Shown here in pieces: positions 33,901 through 45,026 of a stretch of 64,000 bases of DNA (its first letter is position 1; each line of letters opens with the position of its first letter). The translations under genes and the position numbers were made by a program. The notes under the pieces were generated by a model. That model had not been told where the DNA came from. It saw only the letters and a program-made list of their open reading frames with translations, and ran no database searches. Source of the DNA: Chenopodium formosanum (Eukaryota > Streptophyta > Magnoliopsida > Caryophyllales > Amaranthaceae); NCBI GenBank assembly GCA_024500155.1, contig CM044869.1, positions 35,257,898 through 35,321,897 on the forward strand, read 5' to 3'.

Positions 33901-36900
33901 ACTAGATGCTTAATTATGCCTATCAAAGTATAAAAGTCAAAGACACTTAAAGAAACGGTTCTTAAAGATTATGAGATGAAGTATGATAAGAATTATAGGA
34001 AACGAGGAACAAAGAAAAGAAATAAGATTCCATTTCTACTAAAGAGTTCATGTTATTCTAATTAACTTAGCAAGTCATTATCTTCACAAGTATCAAATAT
34101 TGCTTGAGTGTTACACTTTGAAAGTGACCTCAAACTATTGAAGTTAAGCTAAGTTATTGACTTACAAGCTTAGAATGAAGCAAGGAGAGCTACATCAGTT
34201 GTAAGGTCGTATGCTTTGTTTAAAAACCTTTTAAGCTAAGGCTAAATGGTTATTATGTTCCATAATTAGCAAATAATCTGTTAACACACGGAAAGACTCA
34301 CATTCAAAGTAAAGAGCAACAGTTGCAAATTTATTTGAATGGCATGGTTGTCTAAACCATGAGTTAAGAATGCTTGATTATAAACAAACATTTCTCTAAC
34401 ATGATAAACTCACAAATTTCAAATCATAGGCATGATTTGTGTTCCGAACAACTTTAGCAGTGTCACATTAACAAGAACTTACTCAAGGCTATATAGGCTC
34501 TTGACAGTTGATCGATTCAAAATTGTTCCAAGACAAGCAAGTCTTATTTGTTAAAAACCGACAAAGTAAAGAGCTATTGTTCTTGGCATAGACAATTAAC
34601 TCCGAAAGCTAAAGAAGATTTAATTACTTCAAAGTTTCATAAAAATTTGAAAGAATGTGGCTATATTCATCAAATGTGAACAAACTTGACTTAAGTAGCT
34701 TAGGAGTTCAATGAAGTATAGAATTGACTTGGCAAGATATCAAAACATCTAGATTAGATCGAGCGATGTTTCCTTGAGCCAAGCGTGACCATCACAAAGT
34801 TATGAAATTGAAATTTTCATAAATAAACTCCACAAAGACCATAGTGTGTCTTCACGGAGACCTCGATGCCATTTGAAAATGACTCGAACAATGATGGATC
34901 ACATCCCTTCCTATAAAAATGTTAAAGATTTGCAGAAATGACTAATGTTACATTAAACAAAATGTCGAAGCTAAGAAAGGACGCCATATTCAGTTATGGA
35001 TAGAAATAACTTCTAAACGTCTTTTCAAGTATATGTCTAAAACTCTTAGCCTCAGTGGGATCTTACTGGCTCAGTGGGAGCTAAGTGACTTAGTGGGAGC
35101 TCACCAGCTTAGCAAGAGCTAGGTGGCTCAGTGGGAGATTTATGGCTCATTAAAGGCTAAGATAGCTCAAGTGGGATCTAACTGTTTGTTTCACAACGAA
35201 CTTTTACCCAAAGACAATATACATGTTTCTTTGTAAGCATTCAAGTGAGACTACGAGCATTACCTCCACAACCTTTTGAGAACATAATGTTTGTTTCTCT
35301 AAGTAGTGTCTTTTTGGAAAGTAACACATTTTCAAAACGACAAGTGGGAGGAAAATGAACTCGATGACTATCGAGCTTAGCAACAAACTAGAACTGAGAA
35401 TCTCGGAAGACTCAAAAGGGCTTCATGAGAATGATTGATCAAGAACACTCAAAAGGACTTTACAAGTGCTTTAAAAGAGAATTCATTACTCATAAAACTT
35501 CTGAAAAGTTGGAGTAAGATCAACATAATGAAAGGGCTTTGAAAGCGCCTTGAAACTCAATGTTTAATGCAATTACCCCGTATAGGCATAGAATTCACCA
35601 AAGGTTTGGGTTGAATCCTATAAATTTTCTATTAAGTTAGAAATAAACCTAAGACTTACAAGCATACTAATTACTATTAGATAGTAAGGGAATAATGCCT
35701 TGTAAGATAGCTACGACAAATCCAAATTCCGAATAATGGTTAGAGGCCATAAATCTGAAATAGAATCCATGTTTGAAAATCATGTCTAAAACTTGATTAA
35801 TTTGCATGAAGGGTAAAAGACCTATCGATCGCAAATAAGTTTTCAAGGAGAAAACTAACAAATGTGGAAATGTAAATGCATACATAGCTAGATTGGTTGA
35901 AAAGGATATAATTAAATTCACGGAGTTGATTTTAATAAAAACCTATTCACCAATCGGAATGCTCAAGTCTTTTCGTGATTAGTCTAGCAAAATTGCACAT
36001 ATGAAATATGGAAAAATAGAGACCAAAACCGCCTTCCTAAAATAGGATTTTGGAAGTGACTATGAAAATAGTCTAAGGGCTTTGAAAATCTGAATAATGC
36101 TAGATTCGAAAGCAAACTCAAGAAATCCATTATGGGTTTGAAGGAAGCATTACATAAAGGAATTGGAACGTGTTTTCTCATAAAGTTAATAAAAGGGATT
36201 GACTTATGAAGAAACATAGAAATTCTTATGGATAAGAAGTTTAGTGGGAGCAAGAGTCAATCTTGTAAGGTCCAACAAGAAGTTTACGAACTCTGTTGTA
36301 AATTAACTACCAAATGCTAAATGCTTAGATTTGAAAGTATTTTCGACAATGGACCAAGAAAAAGACAATTCTTAGTATATATTGGGAATTAAGATCTATT
36401 CGATAGACTTAATAAAATGTTTGAACGAGTAAAGGGGTTTGCCGTGTTAAACATGAATTGAAGGACTTAAAAGGCTTTCGACCCGTATGTATAAAACTAA
36501 GTAACTGTTTGAACTAAGTATAAGCTAGGCTAAATACTAAGTCAAACAAGAAATACTCTAGTAGAGACTTTCAACCATATCACATAACAAACAGTTTAGC
36601 AAGACTCGGTGAAACTTGATGAGCTAAAAGGTCACATGAATGGATTAAAATTGAGAATAATTCTGCAATTGAAACCATCGTGTATGCTATGGAGTCGTCA
36701 CACAATTTACATGTTTAGAGCATGAGAAGAATCAAGTACCAATCAAAATTTAAGTCATGGACCGTTAGAACATCCAAATTACTTGGATAAGTAAGAGGAT
36801 GAGTTCTTGACTCATGGAAACAGATAAAATTTGAGTATTGATGTTGCAAGTGCAAACCTTAACAAGGATGAGATCCTTAACAAGGAAGCCATTTGTAAGC

Positions 36901-38260
36901 ACGAATTAAGAAGCGTCGTGGCTAGAGAATGGTAACATGGATGTGCATCCATGTGTAATGTGCGGAAATTTAAGGTAAATTTCCATTATCACAAGTGATT
37001 AGGGTATCCCAAATCGTTGTGAGTCGTTTGGAATGAAACCCAAGCAAAGCATCATCAAGAAGTCTACTAAAATATATGCTGAGAATATTGTTGCTTTAAA
37101 GGCAATATTCAGGAAGATATTAAATGGAAAGTTTGTTGTTGAACATTGATGATTATAGGTTGTCAAGTTGAACATCTTAGTCATGAAAATGAGTGGGAGC
37201 CATCACTTGGACAATAAATCCTAAATCACAGATAATCCATGACACTCTCAAATTTTATCATCTTATTAAGAAAGTGATCAATAATAAAGATGCTAAGATT
37301 TGCAAAGTAATTATAACTAAACCTATGCAATAAGTGAACGACAACATTCACAATTGCACGAAAGAAGTCAAGTATATTAAATATAGGTGTGATTTCTATA
37401 AATGTTTTATAAAGAGTATTACTCTTAAAACATTTGGAAAAACCATTTATCATAAGATGAACCATTCAGGTTTTGGAGTAATTTAACTTCATGTAATTTT
37501 ATCACTCCGTTTCTATTTAATTGTGGTTTAGGATTAAATTATGAGTCCATTCAATTTTGAGAATATTCAAAATAGGGTATCAAGACCAGTCTTGGATAAA
37601 GAAACACCTATTAAGTGAACATTGAATATTATAATAAAAAATTATCCCTGATCGAGGTCATTTAAATGATAGACGATTTATGACCGTTTAAGATTAGTGT
37701 GTAGTTTAATTTGTAGCACCGTTTCTTGTGCTACAAGGACATGATTGTCATGAATCATTTGCACAGGTATTGGTTTAGAACCATACTGGATCGACGTATG
37801 AGAATACTTTAAGAGATTTAAAAATCTACTTCTTATTATGATTATCGAAACCTCTTTCCTCGACAATGAGTATTGTGAGTTCTTTTGTTTGAGTACTAGT
37901 CCGTTTTGATGTTAGTCAAACGTCTGTCGTACATGGAGATTATAACGGCAACACTCGGACGGCTAGGTCCTCTTAGTAAGAGAAGCTTACATTACAAGAC
38001 TGGGAATGTCCCCCTACTAATAATAGGGAACATGTCTTTGTTGTTTACAAGGCCTCTCGAAGAGCGAGACTATGAAAATGCATGGCCGTGCTCGGATGGA
38101 TTTTAGAAATCATCTATTTATTGACAGTCAAACTCGGATTTCGAGAAACACTTCTGGACATAATAAGAATGGCAAATAATCTTACCTTATAGTTCATGAA
38201 TAAACATTAAGTGATATAGGAAAAATACTATATACTATAAGCACACTTGTCCGGAAGGAT
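30993..38260 (+). other. LARD copy 2 interior, non-coding
   Basis: No recognisable protein domain on either strand. Landmarks: GC-rich block 31970-32290 with cagctgctg/gcagcagc words; 'ctacgccaaagtgaggcatcac' area 33170-33200; PPT-like cluster 35044-35180; further single gtgggagc sites at 32497, 36246 and 37193. Confidence 0.8.
35044..35180 (+). repeat. Cluster of GTGGGAGC units inside LARD copy 2
   Basis: Units such as ggctcagtgggagctaag, cttagtgggagctcacc and gctcagtgggagattt in about 20-bp steps. The last resembles the true PPT aagtgggagat. Homologous to 13859-13995. Confidence 0.8.
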
Positions 38261-38271
38261 AAGTGGGAGAT
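38261..38271 (+). other. PPT of LARD copy 2
   Basis: aagtgggagat directly before TGAAAGG of the 3' LTR. Confidence 0.85.
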
Positions 38272-39363
38272 TGAAAGGATTTGTGTCCTTCAAACAAGTG
38301 TATTATTCTGATAGAGGGTTCAGAGAAATTGGAAAACTATTTATTCAGTAAGTTCAAGTGATAGGAATACCTAGGTGGAGGCCGCTTCCGATTAGTAATA
38401 TTAATGCATAATTAATATTACAGCTTAATCTTGACTGAACCCTTCGGGTCACACCCAAGCAACTAAGGATCCGACACGACGAATTAATTTGAAAGGAATT
38501 AATGAGCCACTCGAGTATTGTGAACAAAGACGTCGGATTCTGAGCTTAGAGCGTCGGAACTGAATTTTAAAAGTTGAGCAAAAAATATAGGAATTGGCGA
38601 GACGGGAAAATGCTTCAAGTAACAAGTAAAAACCTTAGCCACGCGAAGGCTAGGGAGGTGCGCCAAATAGAAGCGCGCTACGAGGCAGCGCACATGGCAA
38701 CATATGTGGCAGCGCACGTGGCAGCCACTAAGTGGCACACTGAAACTTGGTGGCGGCGCAACCGAACCCAACTTGGGGCTCAAGGTTGGGTGCCACATGG
38801 TTAGCACACAATGCATGTGAGTTGCCTTGGGGAGCAAGTGAGGAAGTGGTCCTCACCTAACTATGTGACACTTGTTACTTAGTTATTTCTTGGTTTATTT
38901 AACTAAGGATTGAATTCAACATTCTTTCCATGTGGGATCTTTTTTGTGAAAAAGTCCCACATTGAAAGATGAGTGGAATTCACAATGAAGCACTCCTTAT
39001 AAATAGCCAAGGCATACCTTGGGATTGTTCACTTGAGTAAGAGCTCAATTAGGCATCTTCATTTGAGCGAAAACCTATAAGCTCATTAATTACTCGGGTA
39101 GTCTTTTTGGTCGTACTTTGCTAACCTCCAAGTAGTAGACCGGTTGGGTCGAGTGGTGGGTGGACTTCGTTAGAGGTCCTTGCCATTTGTGAGGCTCGGC
39201 TTTCTCAAGTAAGAGGTCTATTCGGTTGAGCGAAGCACGCTACAAGGGTAATTCAGTCTTTTCTCTATTCTTGTTATTTATGAATTTTGTTATATTAATT
39301 GTGAGTTTGTTCTTGGGCTGGGGTTTTATTTCCGCGGTGATTCGGACTCATCGAAACCCAACA
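38272..39363 (+). repeat. LARD copy 2, 3' LTR
   Basis: 1092 bp, ending cgaaacccaaca. TATA tataaata at 38998-39005. It is about 70 bp shorter than the 5' LTR, mainly through loss inside the G-box-rich block (38655-38745). Confidence 0.92.
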
Positions 39364-39900
39364 TCTTCGATGGCTTTCTCTAAGATTGTGGGGGTTATCA
39401 CTTGATTTGAGAAAGATGGCACGAGATTGGCGGTCTTCGAAGTCGTTCGCTATGATTGTGGAAGTCGTCACCCAGATTTGAGAAGAACGGTTTGTGATGA
39501 TGCGGTCTTTGACGACATTCGCTATGATTGTGAAGGTTGTCACCTTGATTCAAGAAAATAGCTCGAGATGTAGTAGATTTCGACGATGTTCCCTAGGATG
39601 TGAAAGATTGTCACAACAACAAAACTGAGGATCGTTACAAGTAGAGTTATCTTCGACAATGTTCCCTAGGATGTGGAGAATTGTCACAAAAACAGGAGAT
39701 GGTACAAGCAGAGTTATCTTCGATTATGTTCCCTAGCTTGCGGAACATGGTCACAAAACAGCAGAAGATCGCTACAAGCGGAGCAATCTTCGATAGTGTT
39801 CCCTAGCTTGCGGAGGACTGTTACAGCAAAAAAAATTAGAGATAACTACAAGCGGAGCAGTCTTAAGGCGATACTCCCCTAGCTTGAGGAAGGTCGTCAC
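39364..39900 (+). repeat. ~70-bp tandem array, right part
   Basis: Continues 29570-29817. The first units share 'ttcgctatgattgtg..g.tgtcacc'. From about 39565 a second subtype follows, with units 'cgacaatgttccctag.atgtgg' then 'acaagcggagcaatctt' repeating every ~70-73 bp about five times. Such 3' UTR arrays are typical of Tat/Ogre elements. Confidence 0.85.
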
Positions 39901-40110
39901 AAATGCAGCGGTTAAATCGGTTACTCTAGAGACATGTACTCAACGGTGCAAGATACGCGTTTCTTAACTCTTTTATCTGTTTAAACTAATGCTAGTTTGC
40001 AGGTATCGGCATTACAAGAATGATTTAGGATCGCAGAACGTTCTGAATCATTCTCCGTCCCTACCGCTACTTTGACTTTTGTTTTCGAAACTTACGTTTC
40101 TCCAAACTCA
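39901..40110 (+). other. Outer Tat sequence between array and PPT
   Basis: Non-coding, about 210 bp, leading into the PPT. No repeat or ORF seen. Confidence 0.5.
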
Positions 40111-40127
40111 GTCAAAGTGGGGGCTTT
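40111..40127 (+). other. PPT of outer Tat element
   Basis: gtcaaagtgggggcttt adjoins the LTR start TGTAGACACC. This caaagtgggggc form is the usual one in Tat/Ogre elements. Confidence 0.85.
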
Positions 40128-41860
40128 TGTAGACACCTGATTGTGTCTCCCCAAAAACCGAAACCAGTGATGAATATCTTTCACATCATTAATTATCGAA
40201 CGAGGTGAAATGTGGAAGAGTCTCGTGATGCACTTGTTTTAATAAAAATGCTTCTTTCTGTTTTTGAAAATATTTCCTTTCGTACCTTATTTATGGAAAA
40301 TGTCCAGTCCAATTTAGTTTGGTCCATAAAATGGGTTCAATAATAGTGTAGTTGGTTAGGGCTTGAAAAGAGCTTTCCAACGATATATTATAAGCCTAAT
40401 TCCGATGAATAATGAGGAAGTTATGGCCAAAATACTAAATTGTGCCCAAAATAATTTTATATGGCCCAATGATCAAGTGACGACGACCCATTAATTATTA
40501 TTTCTAAAGTTATTAGGAATTACTTTAATAGAATAATCCAGAAGGTTAGTTTAAAATCTAATGGAATTAGGATTAATAATTATACTATTATAATTTATTT
40601 AGAAAAGATAATGATTTTAATTTGGAATAAAACAAATATTTTAATGATAAACTAATCTTAAATTAATGATAAACACGGAGTCTAATCGTCTAATTATATT
40701 AGGGAAGGACTCCGTACAGTTGGTTAGGGTTGTTTTACTTCGAGTCAAATTCTAACTCTTTTCTGAACGTTTCGGATGTTTTCTCTATAAATAAGGGTGT
40801 TATTTCCCCATTTTCAAGGATCAACAATCATCTAATTCTATTCTCTTCTCTCTCAAAGCTAGAAGCTTGTTCTTTCTCCCTATTTCTAAGCCTTCCCTTT
40901 TCAAAATACAAAACCACATTCAGAGTCTTTGACGCACCTAACCAAGCCCGAAGTTGCCTTTGCCCTAGATGTGAAAGGTTGATTATTTCTGAGGGTTTGG
41001 TCCCAAATCCCTATTTCAATTATTTAAATTAATTGTTTGATTTAATGTTTTCCTTGAAGTTACTAACGTGTGTATTGTTTTGATAGAAATAGGTACGAGG
41101 AAACAAAGTGAGTAATTTTATTGCTCTATATCTTTAGAAAGCATGCTTAAATAATTTTGATTCCTAGTAGCATGTTAGGATGTCTTTTATTGCTTTTTAG
41201 TATCATGATTAGGTTGCTTCCTATTTCTTCTATCATGTTAGTATCATGTTAGGGTTAAAGCTTTGATTTTTAATGTTTAGTGACATGCTAGGATTTGTTA
41301 TTAATCTTGTTAGTTTCATACCTAGGATCTTGCTAATTATTTTGATGATGATGATTTGTCAATATTATTATTGTTGCTTGATATATTATTGTTATTGCTT
41401 GATCACGCCCTCTCTTGCAGGATTAAAGGGAATTTGTATTTGAAATCACGCTTAATAAGATAATTATTAATTTTATTTAGGCTAATGTGATTTTAATTCA
41501 AGTGATCATCAATAATAGATTTGTTTGTGCATTAATTTTCAATAAACATAGATTAAACAGGTTTAGGGTTAATATATTGATTGTACGTTACTCAGAAAGC
41601 GCACGTGTATATGAGAAGAATAAAGTAGAGGTCTATGTTTAGGGCAGGTTCAATCTCTTTTAGGTTGGATTTGTACCTTCATCCCCGAATATCCAATCAT
41701 GGTTCTAGACCACTATGGAGTTAGCGATCTCACGGTTTACAAGTTTCTAAAATTTGTTGGCGACTCTTTTTCTCTAGCGTCCTTCCCTTTGGACGTCACC
41801 ATACTTAAGTGTATGATAACAATGGGGCTCTAGTGTGGGATGATTGAAATATTCCCTACA
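40128..41860 (+). repeat. Outer Tat 3' LTR
   Basis: 1733 bp, from TGTAGACACC to …attccctaca, with short inverted ends TGTAG/CTACA. TATA box tataaata at 40786-40793. No second copy lies in the window, so the limits rest on the PPT and the inverted ends. An ORF-like stretch (40730-41032) is leader sequence, not a gene. Confidence 0.8.
40786..40793 (+). promoter_or_regulatory. TATA box in outer Tat LTR
   Basis: ctctataaataaggg, followed by a pyrimidine-rich leader; the expected position for the LTR promoter. Confidence 0.6.
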
Positions 41861-42342
41861 ACTAATTTAAAACTAAATAATTAAAAAAAAGCAAATTAAT
41901 ATTGCAATAACCAATCGTGACCAACCGGTAAGGACCCAGCCACCTCCACCACCTTACCTCCCTAGTCCAACACCTACCCCTACCACAACCACCGTAACCA
42001 ACCGGTTATCAGTGCCCCAACCAAATGCTTCCGTCGCAAAAAAACCTAAAAACAAGAGCTATAACTGTATCAACGACCTCCTCGGACCAAGAAACGTCGA
42101 TGTGGACAAGGCGGTGCTCAAGAGCTATGAAAAGTTTTTGCCTGAAACTGAAAACAGAGTTAAATTTGTAGAGGATTGAAGAAAAACTGCCGAAATACAT
42201 CTATCCATCACTAAACAGCGCAAAAAACAACCTTCCAAGTGTCAAAAACGTACTAATGAAGGTGATAATCCAAGACGAAAAAGCGAAACTCATCGAACAA
42301 GCGAAGCAAATCAACACATCCTCAATCAACTCGATGGCCTGG
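41861..42342 (+). pseudogene. Unrecognised coding-like fragment
   Basis: A Pro/Thr-rich start (41935-42010) is followed by a plausible protein segment (NCINDLLGPRNVDVDKAVLKS) ending at a TGA near 42177. A second frame then continues (EEKLPKYIYPSLNSAKNNLP, then KVIIQDEKAKLIEQAKQIN) up to the repeat at 42343. The amino-acid composition looks protein-like across the frameshift. No family recognised. It could be a captured host exon or a transposon gene end; low confidence. Confidence 0.35.
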
Positions 42343-42864
42343 TGGGCTGTTGGTTTTAAAGGGTTTTATGGGGGAGGAGGGTTGGTGGTTCAGAAGGGTG
42401 GGCGGCACAGCGACGGCGCTGGGAAAGAGGGTTTGTGCGTAGTCGGAGTCGGGGGTCGGGAGTCGGGGGTCGGGCTAGAGGGATGGGCGACGAAGAAGGT
42501 GGTTGGGGCCGATGGATGATTTATTTAATTATTTAATTAATAAATTTTTTATTTTTCTTTAAAAATATTTTTTTTATTTTTTTAGACCAATTAGATGCTG
42601 ACACGTGTCATTTAACTTGTTATAACAAGTTAGATGACCAGTTGCGACCATTTGAAGCAAATTAATATCAAAGTTTGGATTATAACAAGTTAGATGAGAC
42701 AAAGTTGGGATTATTCTTGTCAATTTTTCGTATTTTTTATTAATCCGAACTTTATGCCCCATCCACCCATAACACTCCTAACCGGTCAACCAAACTAATA
42801 TTATAGGTTACAAGACACGTGTCAGTGGATGATTGGTTTTAAAAAATAAAAATAAAAGATAAAA
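42343..42864. repeat. Dispersed repeat, copy B
   Basis: Second copy of 1-546, same orientation, with small deletions around 42670-42700 where one 'aataatcc' unit is lost. Palindrome at 42613-42632. Confidence 0.8.
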
Positions 42865-43319
42865 ATGAAAAATTAAAACAAAAAAAACAACCACTCATGA
42901 CCAACCCTGTTGCCACCATCGACCAGCCCAACCCTATTGCCACCATCGACCAGCCCAACCCCCTACCTTCCGAGCTACCGCCGTCGCCCAAACCCCCTTC
43001 TTTTCCCCCAGTACCGACGCTTTCCGACCACCCTCCATAATTTAATTAATTTGGGGCTGAATTGGTGGATATTGTTATGTGGCAGCTCTGCTTTTGAGGT
43101 TGCCGGTGATGAGCGACGGTTGTTGAGTTGCTGCAGTTAGTGGGCGAATGGTGAGGTGGTTGTGAGGGCAGCGCTGATGTGCGAGCCGATGAGAAGGTGA
43201 GAAGGGAAGTTGTTAAGGGCTTGTTGGTTTTGCGGTGAAAAAGACGGTGGCTGCTAGTTTGGGTGGTTGGCGGAGTGGTAGTGTTTGTGATTTGTGGTGG
43301 CGGCCGATGCTGGGCGAAA
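42865..43319. other. Flank of repeat copy B
   Basis: Contains a 27-bp unit repeated twice (about 42906-42959: 'ccctrttgccaccatcgacc…'). A C-rich part becomes G/T-rich (43080-43320). No gene is convincing. The Athila-like insertion interrupts it; G-rich sequence resumes at 51138. Confidence 0.45.
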
Positions 43320-43324
43320 AGGGG

Positions 43325-45011
43325 TGACGTGGGGAAAAGTAGGTTGTTGAACTAATCCTCCTTACGGTCAAACAAATTTATAATCACTCAACTACCTAAA
43401 TACAAGTATAGAGGTAAGTCAAGGGTCGAACCACTAGGAACGGTTATGTTCAAGTATTTCTAATTAACGCCTAAGCTAGGTCGAAGTCTAAGGTGAAAGG
43501 TGACACTATTCTTCTTCCTAAATCAAGAAGCAAACAAATGAAACACTAGGGAGTGGGTATCAACATGCATTCATGATAACCAAGCTAATTAGGGAGTCAA
43601 GCAATCCAAGCAATGCAAAGACAAATAGTAGGAGCAATTAGGGGCATTCAACTAATCATCCTCACACTCTCTAACATAGATTTCTCTAGTGCTAAACAAT
43701 ATGAAGAAACATAATCAAATACTCAACTAATTATGATCAAATCGATATCAAGTGGTCATGTCAATCAATTTAATCATGCAATCAATGCTAGCAATCATGG
43801 CTAGCTACTCCAATCAAACTTATGCAACTTGGAAACCTCTATGAATCAATTTAATCACAACACAAGAACTACTCAAATTCCCAAATCAACCTCAATCCAT
43901 CAACCACACATGTTTACCCACACCCTAGCAAGTAAACTACTCAAGAAACATCATCATCAAATCTACTATCAACTATAGAGAACAAGAATCAACAAAATAT
44001 CAAGAACAATTACTCTAATCAAACATCAAATATCAAAATCAAACCAAACAAACATCAAATTAAACAAAGCAATTGAATGAGATAGAGTTTAGAAATGCTC
44101 ATTGATAATTAGGAAGATCTCCAACACAATTGTCACACTTGCATCTTCAATCTCTCCATCACCATTGAAATTCTTCACTTTCTCTCTCTAAAACTACTCC
44201 TAAACTAGCCTAATCTAGAGAGAGAAGCTCTCAACCTAAGAGAGAGAAAACTATTCTAAAACTAAAGAATTACATGAACGAAGAATAAAGGAAACCAAAA
44301 ACTATATAAACAAAAGGAGAAAAGAAGCTTAAAAATCGTAAAAGACCCGGAAACCCGCGCCCGCGGAGGGGAATGGACACCCCGATAGCCGCGCCCGCGG
44401 CCCAAGCCCACGCCCGCAGGGCCAAGGCTCGCGCCCTCGGGACAACCGCGGGTGCTTACTGCCCAAATACGGCAGTTTTGGAGCAGCAGCAACCCCGCGC
44501 CCGCGGCAGTTTTCCTGGGCCAACTTCAAAAGGCTGTAACTTCCGATCCAAGAATCTTATGAAGGCGTGCGACCTGTCATTGGAAAGCTCTTCAAGAATA
44601 GTTTCCAACACAACTTGAATCACCCTAATCCAATCTGTAGAACTTGAGATATGACTAAAACAATGCACAAAGGTCCTATTTGATACTTTGCAATCCTTCG
44701 TTTTCCTTTGTTTCAAACTCAAATTCAATTCCGAAAAGTGCATATTGATCCTAGTGGGTGCTATTTTCAATTCCCATGCATATAGCCCGCGACGTACCTA
44801 CAAAACAAGATAAAGAAACGGAGAAGCAAGAGAAATAGCCGAGAAATGAATAAAATGATAAGAAAACCATTAAAAGCATGCATTTCTCTAAACTAACACA
44901 AAAACACGCGAATCGAGCATTATCCTCTAAAAACACGACATAAACGACTACAAAGGAGCATAGAAATATAAAGAAAACATAGCCTAAAGGTGCCATAAAT
45001 GGCACAGATCA
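43325..45011 (-). repeat. Athila-like 3' LTR (left)
   Basis: 1687 bp, tgacgtgggg to …cacagatca. It includes the shared motif tatagaggtaagtcaagg (43413) and a GC-rich ccgcgcccgcgg segment (44350-44520). ORFs reported there are by-products of GC-rich sequence. A minus TATA-like tatatag is near 44305. Confidence 0.92.
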
Positions 45012-45026
45012 AATTCCCCCAAGCTA
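45012..45026 (-). other. PPT of Athila-like element
   Basis: Minus strand agcttgggggaatt, next to the LTR start. Similar words recur at about 45811, 45872 and 46872. Confidence 0.8.

Larger units (their letters stand above)
29818..39363 (+). mobile_element. Coding-poor LTR retrotransposon (LARD-like), copy 2
   Basis: LTRs 29818-30978 and 38272-39363, PBS 30979-30992, PPT 38261-38271, duplication TCTTC (29813-29817, 39364-39368). The 7.3-kb interior is non-coding and collinear with copy 1 (reverse complement). In the last ~700 bp of interior the two copies look about 90% alike by eye. Inserted within the outer Tat tandem array. Confidence 0.93.
547..41860 (+). mobile_element. Outer Tat/Ogre-lineage LTR retrotransposon, nested and decayed
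   Basis: Host element for three insertions. Pieces in order: 5' region (547-1280, 5406-5929), gag (5930-6876, resuming at 27808), 3' non-coding region (27910-29569), ~70-bp tandem array (29570-29817 and 39364-39900), PPT (40111-40127) and 3' LTR (40128-41860). Removing the 6877-27802 element and one GGACC duplication rejoins the gag frame (…ITPIGP then IQDPTP…), which shows both sides belong to one element. No protease, reverse transcriptase or integrase remains, so it was a non-autonomous or heavily deleted copy. The left LTR is not identified and the left limit is approximate. Confidence 0.7.

Noticed and set aside
35044..35180. CRISPR-like or satellite array
   Set aside because: Units are degenerate with no unique spacers and lie inside a plant retrotransposon; not a CRISPR.
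40730..41032. 100-codon ORF after the LTR TATA box
   Set aside because: Leader sequence in an LTR; no start-context or family support.
41757..41775. ttggcgactct resembling an Ogre-type PBS, which would put the LTR end at 41755
   Set aside because: No LTR partner supports it, and TGTAG/CTACA ends fit 40128-41860 better. Kept as a possible alternative boundary only.
44262..44618. ORFs on both strands of the GC-rich LTR block
   Set aside because: They exist because GC-rich self-complementary sequence lacks stops; the same ORFs occur in both LTR copies and match no family.
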